A DNA stretch of 64,000 nucleotides from Bacteroidetes bacterium OLB10 (GTDB lineage: Bacteria > Bacteroidota > Bacteroidia > AKYH767-A > OLB10), in contig LNBX01000025.1 of NCBI GenBank assembly GCA_001567275.1, positions 1 to 64,000 on the forward strand, in the 5' to 3' direction. A program made the position numbers and the translations under genes. This document shows positions 34,514 through 43,173 of the stretch, one piece after another (the stretch's first letter is position 1; every line of letters begins with the position of its first letter). The notes under the pieces were generated by a model. That model was not told the origin of the DNA. It saw nothing but the letters and a program-made list of their open reading frames with translations, and did not search any database.

Positions 34514-35146
34514 ATGAGCACAGCACATAACCACCAGGTTTATGCAGAATTAACACCCAACCCCAACAGTTTGAAATTTGTAACAGACCAGATTCTGTTG
34601 CCCGAAGGTGTAGCTGAATACAAATCGCAACAGGAGGCAGCAGATTGTCCGTTGGCTTATCAGCTTTTCGATTTTTCGGGAATAAAATCGGTTTTTATCA
34701 GTTCTAATTTCATCACTGTTACCAAAGAAACGGACATTGACTGGTATGATATCACCAATATTCTGCGTGAGTTTATTATTGTTTTTCTGAATTCTGGTGA
34801 TAAGATTTTTTATGTCTATCCTGAAGTTAAAAAGTCAGAAAGTAAAGATACTGCAACCGTTGTACCGGAAGCTTTGTATTTGAAAAAACCTGCTTCCTCC
34901 AAAGAAGAAACCGGTGATGTGGTGGAAAAAATCAAATCCATGCTCGATGAATATGTTCGTCCTGCAGTTGCCAGAGATGGTGGCGCCATAGATTTTAAAT
35001 CGTTTGAAGATGGTATCGTAACCGTTATCCTTAAAGGCTCGTGCAGCGGTTGTCCTTCTTCAACGCTTACGCTGAAAGCCGGTATAGAGAATCTTCTGAA
35101 ACGCCTTGTACCTGAAGTGGAAGAAGTGGTTGCCGAAGAACAATAA
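34514..35146 (+). CDS. NifU-like Fe-S cluster scaffold or carrier (Nfu type)
   Basis: This 210-residue protein has two domains. The N-terminal Nfu domain (about 8-100) starts with the signature TPNPNSLKFV. The C-terminal NifU-like domain (about 133-205) contains Cys177-x-x-Cys180 in GSCSGCPSSTLTLKAGIENLL, where two subunits share a 4Fe-4S cluster. A charged, flexible linker joins them. Proteins of this architecture deliver Fe-S clusters to apo-targets in the cytoplasm. It is a single gene on the plus strand between nadB and a convergent response regulator. NadB's pathway partner NadA is an Fe-S enzyme, but a functional link is only suggestive. Confidence 0.9.
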   Translation: MSTAHNHQVYAELTPNPNSLKFVTDQILLPEGVAEYKSQQEAADCPLAYQLFDFSGIKSVFISSNFITVTKETDIDWYDITNILREFIIVFLNSGDKIFYVYPEVKKSESKDTATVVPEALYLKKPASSKEETGDVVEKIKSMLDEYVRPAVARDGGAIDFKSFEDGIVTVILKGSCSGCPSSTLTLKAGIENLLKRLVPEVEEVVAEEQ

Positions 35147-35154
35147 TAAAAATA

Positions 35155-35832
35155 TCAGAATAATCTGAACCATTTGTTCTTATGCGCCATGGAAATAACC
35201 TGCGCTTTGGAATTCACATGTAATTTATTGTAAATATTAGCAATGTGCTTACGAACAGTTAAGGTGCTGATATTGGTAATTTCTGCAATTCTTTTTGCAT
35301 CATAACCGCTGACCAGATGTGTGAGTATTTCACGTTCACGTTCCGAAAGTAACTCATCGAGCATATTGTCTTTGTCTTTCTTGTTCTGTTCCTCTCTTTG
35401 TGTGAGCAACTTCAGTGCTTTGCGTGCAATAGCCGGACTCATGGGGGCACCTCCATATTCCACAACCTCATCAATAGCTTCCTTCATGGTATGATAGGTA
35501 TCCTGTTTCAAAAGATATCCTGATGCACCCGACTGTATCGCTTCGAAGATAGTTTCATTGTCTTCAAACACAGTAAGTACAATATAATATATGGAAGGAT
35601 ATAATGCCTTAGCAATTCTTATTGTTTCTACACCACTCAATCCCGGCATCTGAATATCCATAAAAACTACTTCAGGCCAGTTGTTTACAGGGGAGCCTTT
35701 CATGTGTTCCAAAAAACTATCACCACTGTCAGATACCAAAACCAATTCCAAATCAGTGTATGGTTCAATCTTTTGTCTGAAACTATTCTGATTTACAGGA
35801 TTGTCATCTACTATAGCTATTCTCATACCCAT
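35155..35832 (-). CDS. NarL/LuxR-family response regulator
   Basis: A 225-residue regulator with an N-terminal receiver (acidic pocket in IAIVDDNPVN, phospho-acceptor Asp59 in VVFMDIQMPG, switch residues VLTVFED, Lys in YLLKQDT) and a C-terminal LuxR-type HTH (about 160-222, LSEREREILTHLVSGYDAKRIAEITN and TVRKHIANIYNKLHV). It follows the kinase gene by 49 bp and is its likely partner. Translation may start at the first Met or at Met3 (MRIAIVDD); both fit. It is convergent with the NifU-like gene, 8 bp away. Confidence 0.92.
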   Translation of the reverse strand: MGMRIAIVDDNPVNQNSFRQKIEPYTDLELVLVSDSGDSFLEHMKGSPVNNWPEVVFMDIQMPGLSGVETIRIAKALYPSIYYIVLTVFEDNETIFEAIQSGASGYLLKQDTYHTMKEAIDEVVEYGGAPMSPAIARKALKLLTQREEQNKKDKDNMLDELLSEREREILTHLVSGYDAKRIAEITNISTLTVRKHIANIYNKLHVNSKAQVISMAHKNKWFRLF

Positions 35833-35881
35833 TGAATAAACCGACTAAAATATAGCTGTATTTTAAAATTAAAAATACTCA

Positions 35882-37873
35882 TTATGTAGTATAGCTTAGA
35901 ACAACATTTGTACCTTGAGGATGATTGTCAACCCATCTCACTTTCCAGCCACATTCATAGGTGCGATGTTTAATATGTCCGATTCCGTTACCGTCAGGAA
36001 TTCTTGAAAAAAAGGGATGCATACCTTTTCCATTATCGCTCACTACTATTTCTACCGAGTTGTTACTTACAAATGAAATTACTATTTCATTACAACCACT
36101 GTGTTGCAATGCATTATTCACACATTCCGTCAATGCATAATAAATGTGTAAGGCATTTACGGGCGAGAAGTTATACTCCTTTTCAATTGTTTCTTTAAAA
36201 TGATAATCAATACCGGGATAACTTTTCATCAACTTCTGCATCCATGATTTAAAACGGTCTGCAAGGTTTGTAAGAGTAAGTTCCTGATTCTTTAATACCC
36301 AAATGGTATCACTCAGTTGAGATACCATACTGGCTGCATTCGATTCAAGATTCTTGATAACAATAAAATCATAAACAACAGATTTGTCCTTGATTAATTT
36401 TATCTGATTGGTTATAGCTGCTGCATAAGCTCCAAGATTATCGTGCATGTCGGCTGCTATACGTTTTCTTTCAGTCTCCATAGCTTTGTTCAGGTTTTCC
36501 TTAGCCAACAACTCTTGCTCCATCAATTGTTGTTCATACTTATGCTGACGTTTCAGTTGTGCATTGCGGTAAAGCAATCCGGATGCAATGAAAATAAATG
36601 TAAGAAGTGCAATGATGCCAATAGTAGTATAACGGTTTTGCGCTAATTTATTTTCCTGACGGATAATTATGTTTTCTTTCTTCTGCAACTGATATTTTGC
36701 TTCAAATCCTGCAATATCATCAGCCGAATTTTTTTGATACAGCGAATCCTTTAATGCAATTATATTCAACAACACCTGCTCATATTCATTTCTCAGTCCA
36801 GCTACTTTGTAATTTTCGGCAAGTGCATTCATCAGGTATATTTGTTTGGCTAACATTTTCTTTTCCCGAGCTGTTTCAATCCCTGCATTTGCCAGTTGAA
36901 TTCCCTTTTTTGTTTGTCCGATGGATGCATAAAACTCTGACAACTGCGCCATGTCAGAAATGATGTAAATAATATCACCTGCCTGTTTTCTGTAATGCAA
37001 AGCTTCTTCAAGGTCAACCATAGCGAGTTTATTCTGTTTCTGTTTTAAATACATGTCGGCTCTGATGTTAAGCGAATTGGATAAGGATGACAAAATTTCA
37101 AACTGATGTCCATATTTTATTGCCAGCTCAATATATTTAAATGCCGAATCCAACTGATTTATATTATTGAAACAGGAGGCAATATTTGAATAAGCATAAA
37201 CATTAACTGCAATCAGTGAGTCACTGTTGAGCAGGGATATACATTTATGTAAGTAATCAATTGCCACGTTATATTTTAACAATTCCATATTGGCATAACC
37301 CAACAACAGATTTGCCCTTGATTTCCATGCAGAAGAATTTTTGACATCTGATAACTTTAACATGGTATATCCATCCTGTATAGCATCCTTATTCCTGTTA
37401 TTACGCACACAGGCAACAGCTCTGGCATGAAGTATTTGCATGTAAGCATTAAAAAAACGCGAGTCATCTTTAGGTATTTGATTCACCAGTTTATCCAGAA
37501 GCAATAAAGCGTTGCTCCCATCACCAATGCGTAAAAAATAAAGTCCTTTATAAGTATTCGCAATAAAATATTCAGGAGTATTTGGTTTTGTCAGTTTCTC
37601 GGCCATTGTAACATAGCTTAACAAACTGTCTGATGTCATTGACCTGGCTTCCTGAAATAATGAAAGCAGTACCGAAACTTTTTGTGCTTCAATGTTAGTT
37701 GAGTACAATTCCTTACGCAACTTGTCAATGCGCTGTGTTTGACCTGAAATAAACAAAGGCAGAAATATCCACATTGAAACAGATACACATATTATCAGTA
37801 GAGAGTTAAGCTTATCTTTCACCAACATACATGCAAATATAATGCACGTGCAGTATACGCTCCTCTTCTTCAT
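35882..37873 (-). CDS. TPR-containing HisKA_3 sensor histidine kinase
   Basis: A 663-residue membrane kinase of the NarX/DesK class. It has an N-terminal signal or membrane segment (about 22-44), a periplasmic region of helical TPR-like repeats (about 60-400), a coiled coil, one membrane helix (414-436), then the dimerisation and phosphorylation domain with His477 in ETERKRIAADMHDNLGAY, and an HATPase with VNNALQHSGCNEI, DNGKGM and GNGIGHI. The His-Asp-Asn (HDN) pattern is the HisKA_3 signature and fits its NarL-type regulator 49 bp downstream. The start could also be Met16. The ligand is unknown. It differs in class from the other TPR kinase at 28374-30369, whose H box is the classical AHELKNP type. 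Confidence 0.9.
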   Translation of the reverse strand: MKKRSVYCTCIIFACMLVKDKLNSLLIICVSVSMWIFLPLFISGQTQRIDKLRKELYSTNIEAQKVSVLLSLFQEARSMTSDSLLSYVTMAEKLTKPNTPEYFIANTYKGLYFLRIGDGSNALLLLDKLVNQIPKDDSRFFNAYMQILHARAVACVRNNRNKDAIQDGYTMLKLSDVKNSSAWKSRANLLLGYANMELLKYNVAIDYLHKCISLLNSDSLIAVNVYAYSNIASCFNNINQLDSAFKYIELAIKYGHQFEILSSLSNSLNIRADMYLKQKQNKLAMVDLEEALHYRKQAGDIIYIISDMAQLSEFYASIGQTKKGIQLANAGIETAREKKMLAKQIYLMNALAENYKVAGLRNEYEQVLLNIIALKDSLYQKNSADDIAGFEAKYQLQKKENIIIRQENKLAQNRYTTIGIIALLTFIFIASGLLYRNAQLKRQHKYEQQLMEQELLAKENLNKAMETERKRIAADMHDNLGAYAAAITNQIKLIKDKSVVYDFIVIKNLESNAASMVSQLSDTIWVLKNQELTLTNLADRFKSWMQKLMKSYPGIDYHFKETIEKEYNFSPVNALHIYYALTECVNNALQHSGCNEIVISFVSNNSVEIVVSDNGKGMHPFFSRIPDGNGIGHIKHRTYECGWKVRWVDNHPQGTNVVLSYTT

Positions 37874-38036
37874 GATTATCTGAAGTCAATACTTAATTTG
37901 ATGTAGCAGAGGGATATTTTTTCAACAAACTTTTCATAAAAACCGCTCTTGGTAATACATTTTGAGTATTTACAATACATATATTAAGAAGAATATTTGC
38001 AACATCAATTATAAACCGTACTAAAATCAATTCATT

Positions 38037-41000
38037 ATGCAACACAACAAACGCCTTACGTTGCACCCACTAGGTTGGTGTGCGCGTTACCTGCTGCTTA
38101 CAGTTTTCTTCCTGTCACTTACAGGAATTGTAAAAGCTGACAACGAACCGGATAACAATGCACCGGGAACAACTACCGATATTCTGGTACCCGGTGGCTC
38201 ATCTCAATCAGGAAGTATTGATGCTTCTGCTGACCCTGACGACTACTATTCTGTGACAACATCTGCCGATGGTGATTTGAATGTGAGTATAACCACATCC
38301 AATGGTAATTTAGTATATTATTACCTTTATGATAATGATGGCACTACTATACTCTCCAGTTCCTACCTATATGGAGGCAGCAGTAATTTTACAATGAATG
38401 GTATTGCTGCAGGATCTTACTATGTAAGAATATATGCTTCTTCAAATTCCAACACCTACACCGTATCTACAACATTAACTCCACCTCCATACAGCATCGA
38501 CACTGAGCCTAACAATCTCTATACACAGGCATTAACCTTAAACGAAAATGACACTGTTTTCGGACATATTACCTATCGCTACAACGGTGGCACATTTGAC
38601 TATATTGACTGGTATAAACTAACTACTACAGTGGATGGAAATCTTACTATTGGTATCACTACCACTACAGCAAACCTTGTTTACTTCGATTTATATGATG
38701 CAGATGGCACTACCAGTATTAGCACCAACCATTATCTATACGGAGGCAATGCTTCTTATGTTGTGAATGGCCTTGCTGCAGGTGATTATTATATTAAAGT
38801 TTTCACTACAGGTAACGGGTATAACAGTTATAAACTTTACAATTCAAAGACTTTACCGCTCTACAATCAGGATACCGAACCTAACGGGCAATATACACAG
38901 GCACTTAATATGAATTTGAATGACAGTACAGAAGGTCATATTGGTCATTACAATAACTTAGCCCGTGATACCATGGACTGGTACAAAATTGTTACCACAC
39001 AGGATGGAGATTTAAACTTAACCATTACTACTGAAAATGGAAATATAGTTTACTATTACCTTTATGATAATGATGGCAGTACCATTTTGGGTGGCACTTA
39101 TTTATATGGTGGAAACAGTTCTTCCACAATAACCGGATTGGCAGCAGGAACATACTATGCCAGAGTTTATGCAACCAACTATAACAGTTACCGTTTGAGG
39201 AATACATTTACGCCACCACCTTACAGCAACGATACTGAACCAAACGGGTTATATACACAGGCTTTAACTTTAAACGAAAACGACAGTGTTTTCGGGCACC
39301 TTTCCTATCGCTACAACGGAGGTACTTTTGACAATCCAGACTGGTATAAACTAACTACTACAGTGGATGGAAATATAACTATTGGCATGACTTCTATCAC
39401 ATCAAACATTGTTTACTTCGATTTATATGATGCAGATGGTACTACCGGTATAAGCACTAACCATTATCTATATGGAGGCAATGCATCCTATGTAGTGAAT
39501 GGTCTTGCTGCAGGTGATTATTATGTTAAAGTTTACACTACAGGTAACGGGTATAACAGTTATAAACTCTATAACTCAGTGGTTGCTCCGTTATATGGAC
39601 AGGATACTGAACCCAACGGACTATTTGCACAGGCACTTACTCTGAACGTGAATGACAGCACCGAAGGTCATATTGGTCATTACAATAACTTAGCCCTTGA
39701 TACCATGGACTGGTACAAAATTGTTACTCCACAGGATGGAGATTTAAGCTTAACCATTACTACTGAAACCGGTAATCTTGTTTATTATAATCTTTATGAT
39801 AATGATGGTGTAACTTTACTAAACAGTGCTTACCTCTATGGAGGTAGTAGTAATTATTCAGTGAACGGATTGGCAGCAGGAACATACTATGTCAGAGTTT
39901 ATGCAACAAACTATAACAGCTACCGCTTAAAAGACACCCTTATTCTGCCACCTTATGCCAATGATATTGAACCCAACAATTCATTTGCCACTGCTTATCG
40001 TATGAATAACAGACCTACGCGTACAGGGCATATTGCTTATCGTGAAAATGGCGGAACATTTGATACCGATGACTATTATAAAATCACGATGTATTCAGCC
40101 GGTGATTGCAGTTTCGATATTCAAATGGCAAATGGTCATCTCTGTTACTTCAGTTTTTACAACTCAGCTCAGACACTTCTCTTTAATAATTATCTCTATG
40201 GAGGTACATATAGTTTCAACTTTACTTCCCTTGCAGCAGGCGATTACTATTTCAGGGTATCTACTACCTCAGGAAATTATAACTCCTATAATATAACCAA
40301 TTTCAGCGTTCCATGTAATCCTGCTCCTGCAGTAATTACTGCCGGTGGCCCAACAACCTTCTGCATACCGGGTAGTGTAACACTTAACACACAAGATCCC
40401 GGTGAATATGCTTCGTTTTTATGGAGCAACAGTGAAACAACTGCTGACATAACAGTAAGTACCAGTGGAACATATTCTGTAACAGCAACTGACTGGGATG
40501 GTTGCGTACATACATCCAACGCCATCACAACAACTGCTGTAAGTCCTCCTGCAGCAAATATTACTCCAAGTGGAAGTACCACTTTCTGTCAGGGAGGAAG
40601 TGTTGATTTGCAAGCTTCTGCCGGTGCAAGCTGGTTGTGGAGCAATGGTGCAACTACACAAACTATTAATGTTACTGCTTCAGGAACATTTACGGTTACT
40701 GTAACAAATGCTCAGGGTTGCAGCGCAACTTCTGCAGGAACTACAGTTACAGTAAATCCATTACCTACTGTTACATTAAATCCGTTTAGCGCAGTGTGTA
40801 CAAGCGATCCTGTATTTGCACTTACCGGTGGTTCACCGTCTGGTGGTACCTACAGTGGAACAGGCGTGAGTGGTGGTAACTTCGACCCTGCTGCTGCAGG
40901 CGTAGGTACTTTCCTTATCACTTACAGTTACACCGATGGTAATGGTTGTTCGGCAGAGGCTTCTCAACTAATAACAGTAAACAACTGTGGTTCATGTACA

Positions 41001-43055
41001 GCAAGCATCACACCCGGTGGAAGTACTACTTTCTGCAATGGTGGAAGTGTAATACTGACTGCTTCTGCAGGTGCAAGTTATTTGTGGAGTACCGGTGCTA
41101 CAACTCAGGCAATTACTGCTACTACGTCAGGCACCTATACCGTTACTGTAACAGATGCATTCAACTGTTCTGCAACAGCATCAGAAACTGTTACCGTATT
41201 AACTGAAAGCACTGCTGCAGCTTCTGCAACAAGTGATAAACCAAATGACGAAATCTGTAATGGAGGTAACATAACACTCACAGCAAATGGTGGAAGCCTT
41301 GGTGACGGTGCAGACTGGAAATGGTACAGTGGTTCATGTGGCGGCACATTGGTTGGCACAGGTGCATCCGTTACTGTTTCACCATCATCTACAACAACTT
41401 ATTTTGTAAGAGCTGAAGGTACTTGTAATACTACAACATGTGTAAGTATTACCGTAACCGTAACAGCAGGAACACCTGCACAGGCTGTAACAATGCCATT
41501 CACCGGTATGCCTGCTAACGCTTGTCCGGGAACTACTGCCAACCTGAGTATTCCTCCTGTTGCCAATGCTACCATGTACACTTGGGATGGCCCTCCGGGT
41601 ACTACTTTTGATGGTAATCCTTCACCATATATTTCTACAAGTCCAAATGCTACAATTGTTTTCGGTACTCCTACAACTTCACTCTATAAAATAGGTATTC
41701 AGGCAGGAAACAGTTGTGGAAACTCAATACATAAACTTCAAAAAGTACGCTACAGTGTTTCAGTACCTGCTGCTATTTCAGGAGCAGTTACTGCATGTGC
41801 TAATACCAACGGAACATATACAACAACTGCAAGCACCGGTGCTACTTCTTATCTGTGGACTATATCAGGTGATGCAACAGTAATTGGTAATGGAACCAGT
41901 GTTACAGTAAACTTCGGCCCAACTTGGAATGGTGGTACGCTTTGCGTTGCTGCTCAAACAAACTGTTATACTTCTGCATTTAAATGTTTAGCTATTGGTA
42001 CTTCAGGAACTAACTTCGGTGTGATTTCAGGATTGTTTACTGCTTGTCCCAATTCTCAACAAAATTATTCTGTAACTCCGGGAACAGGTATTGCTTCCTA
42101 TAACTGGACTGTTCCTGCAAATGCTTCTGTAATTAGCGGACAGGGCACCAACAATGTTACTGTAAACTTTGATGCAGGTTATAATTCTGTTGGAAACATC
42201 TGCGTCAGTGCAACAAGCACTTGCGGTGTTACTTCTGCTCTTAAGTGTAAAACTATTGTTCCGGGCACTCCTGCCAGACCTGCTAGCCTTAGTGGTATTA
42301 TGAATGGTTTGTGTAATGCACTTGGTGTAAACTATTCAACTCCTGCTGTTCCTGGAATTACATCTTACAACTGGACAGTTCCGTCAGGAGCAACCATTGT
42401 AAGTGGAAACGGAACCAATAGCATTAATGTTGATTTCAGCAGTTTCACAACGGGACAAGTTTGTGTAAGTTCAACTAATCTATGCGGTACCAGTGCTTCA
42501 CGTTGTATTCCTGTTAAAGGTGCGCCTAATACACCTGCTTCAATTACAGCAAATCCTTCAAGCTGGTGTGCCAATGATGCGGGTATTACATTTACTGCAG
42601 ATGTAAGTAATGTTACCGGTGGCTATACCCTCTCTTGGGCATTCCCTCCAACTACAACTTATGTATCAGGTGGTGGTAATACTACTTCGCTGACTCTCGA
42701 CTGGGGCGCAAGCAACGGTGTTGTTATGGTAACTGCAAGCAATGCATGCGGTGCAGGTACCCGCACATACAATGCCGTAATCAACTGCCGAGAAAGCAGT
42801 ATGAATGCAGACAAGTTGCAGGTTTATCCAAATCCTACTGCCGGTATGCTGAATGTAACTTATACCTCTGAGAAAGGTACAACGCAGATGTCATTACTCG
42901 ACCTGAGCGGAAGAGTGATAATGTCTCAATCATTCAACACTGTTGCAGGTGAGAATACTCAACAACTTGACTTAAGCAGAATAGCCAAAGGAGCTTATAT
43001 GTTGAATGTTCAAACACATTCAGGAAACCATCAGGTGAAGATTGTTGTGGAATAA
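38037..43055 (+). CDS. 1,672-residue T9SS-exported protein with six PPC-like repeats and Ig-like domains
   Basis: The N-terminus has a signal peptide (hydrophobic core LLLTVFFLSLTGIV, ending VKA). Residues about 35-760 are six tandem pre-peptidase C-terminal (PPC)-like domains of 115-125 residues, each with a DTEPN-type opening, a DWYKL/DDYY strand and a YLYGG...GLAAGDYY core. Repeats 2 and 4, and 3 and 5, are the closest pairs. Next come Ig-like or PKD-like modules with Cys and the pattern TFCxGGSVxLxA...ASWLWSNGATT (about 770-1,150), then Ig-like repeats ending in CVSATSTCG-type strands (about 1,150-1,560). The C-terminus is a type A T9SS sorting domain (LQVYPNPTAG). It is likely a large adhesin or matrix protein. 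No protease domain is present although PPC domains usually accompany proteases. A strong terminator follows. Confidence 0.88.
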   Translation: MQHNKRLTLHPLGWCARYLLLTVFFLSLTGIVKADNEPDNNAPGTTTDILVPGGSSQSGSIDASADPDDYYSVTTSADGDLNVSITTSNGNLVYYYLYDNDGTTILSSSYLYGGSSNFTMNGIAAGSYYVRIYASSNSNTYTVSTTLTPPPYSIDTEPNNLYTQALTLNENDTVFGHITYRYNGGTFDYIDWYKLTTTVDGNLTIGITTTTANLVYFDLYDADGTTSISTNHYLYGGNASYVVNGLAAGDYYIKVFTTGNGYNSYKLYNSKTLPLYNQDTEPNGQYTQALNMNLNDSTEGHIGHYNNLARDTMDWYKIVTTQDGDLNLTITTENGNIVYYYLYDNDGSTILGGTYLYGGNSSSTITGLAAGTYYARVYATNYNSYRLRNTFTPPPYSNDTEPNGLYTQALTLNENDSVFGHLSYRYNGGTFDNPDWYKLTTTVDGNITIGMTSITSNIVYFDLYDADGTTGISTNHYLYGGNASYVVNGLAAGDYYVKVYTTGNGYNSYKLYNSVVAPLYGQDTEPNGLFAQALTLNVNDSTEGHIGHYNNLALDTMDWYKIVTPQDGDLSLTITTETGNLVYYNLYDNDGVTLLNSAYLYGGSSNYSVNGLAAGTYYVRVYATNYNSYRLKDTLILPPYANDIEPNNSFATAYRMNNRPTRTGHIAYRENGGTFDTDDYYKITMYSAGDCSFDIQMANGHLCYFSFYNSAQTLLFNNYLYGGTYSFNFTSLAAGDYYFRVSTTSGNYNSYNITNFSVPCNPAPAVITAGGPTTFCIPGSVTLNTQDPGEYASFLWSNSETTADITVSTSGTYSVTATDWDGCVHTSNAITTTAVSPPAANITPSGSTTFCQGGSVDLQASAGASWLWSNGATTQTINVTASGTFTVTVTNAQGCSATSAGTTVTVNPLPTVTLNPFSAVCTSDPVFALTGGSPSGGTYSGTGVSGGNFDPAAAGVGTFLITYSYTDGNGCSAEASQLITVNNCGSCTASITPGGSTTFCNGGSVILTASAGASYLWSTGATTQAITATTSGTYTVTVTDAFNCSATASETVTVLTESTAAASATSDKPNDEICNGGNITLTANGGSLGDGADWKWYSGSCGGTLVGTGASVTVSPSSTTTYFVRAEGTCNTTTCVSITVTVTAGTPAQAVTMPFTGMPANACPGTTANLSIPPVANATMYTWDGPPGTTFDGNPSPYISTSPNATIVFGTPTTSLYKIGIQAGNSCGNSIHKLQKVRYSVSVPAAISGAVTACANTNGTYTTTASTGATSYLWTISGDATVIGNGTSVTVNFGPTWNGGTLCVAAQTNCYTSAFKCLAIGTSGTNFGVISGLFTACPNSQQNYSVTPGTGIASYNWTVPANASVISGQGTNNVTVNFDAGYNSVGNICVSATSTCGVTSALKCKTIVPGTPARPASLSGIMNGLCNALGVNYSTPAVPGITSYNWTVPSGATIVSGNGTNSINVDFSSFTTGQVCVSSTNLCGTSASRCIPVKGAPNTPASITANPSSWCANDAGITFTADVSNVTGGYTLSWAFPPTTTYVSGGGNTTSLTLDWGASNGVVMVTASNACGAGTRTYNAVINCRESSMNADKLQVYPNPTAGMLNVTYTSEKGTTQMSLLDLSGRVIMSQSFNTVAGENTQQLDLSRIAKGAYMLNVQTHSGNHQVKIVVE
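38499..39962 (+). repeat. Tandem higher-order repeat, two 732 bp units (A-B-A-B)
   Basis: The GAC/GAT that opens PPC repeat 2 at 38499 recurs at 39231, and that of repeat 3 at 38871 recurs at 39603; both offsets are 732 bp (244 codons). Repeat 2 resembles 4 and repeat 3 resembles 5 far more than neighbours resemble each other, so a two-domain block was duplicated in tandem. Confidence 0.85.
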
Positions 43056-43074
43056 TGCATAAGTGTTTATCATC

Positions 43075-43108
43075 AAAAAGCCTGCGATAATTCGCAGGCT
43101 TTTTTTAT
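43075..43108 (+). terminator. Rho-independent terminator after the PPC-repeat gene
   Basis: Perfect 9 bp stem AGCCTGCGA / TCGCAGGCT (43079-43087 with 43092-43100), loop TAAT, then a T run, 20 bp after the stop codon. The flanking A run would let it work in both directions. Confidence 0.9.
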
Positions 43109-43173
43109 TATGGTTTCGTTCAAATTCCCTTAAAAAAACCGAAGGAAATTATTGTACCAAAATTTATTACGAA

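Noticed and set aside
38037..40310. Regular repeats that could be mistaken for a CRISPR or minisatellite
   Set aside because: The period is a multiple of three, frames stay open and the units are PPC-like protein domains.
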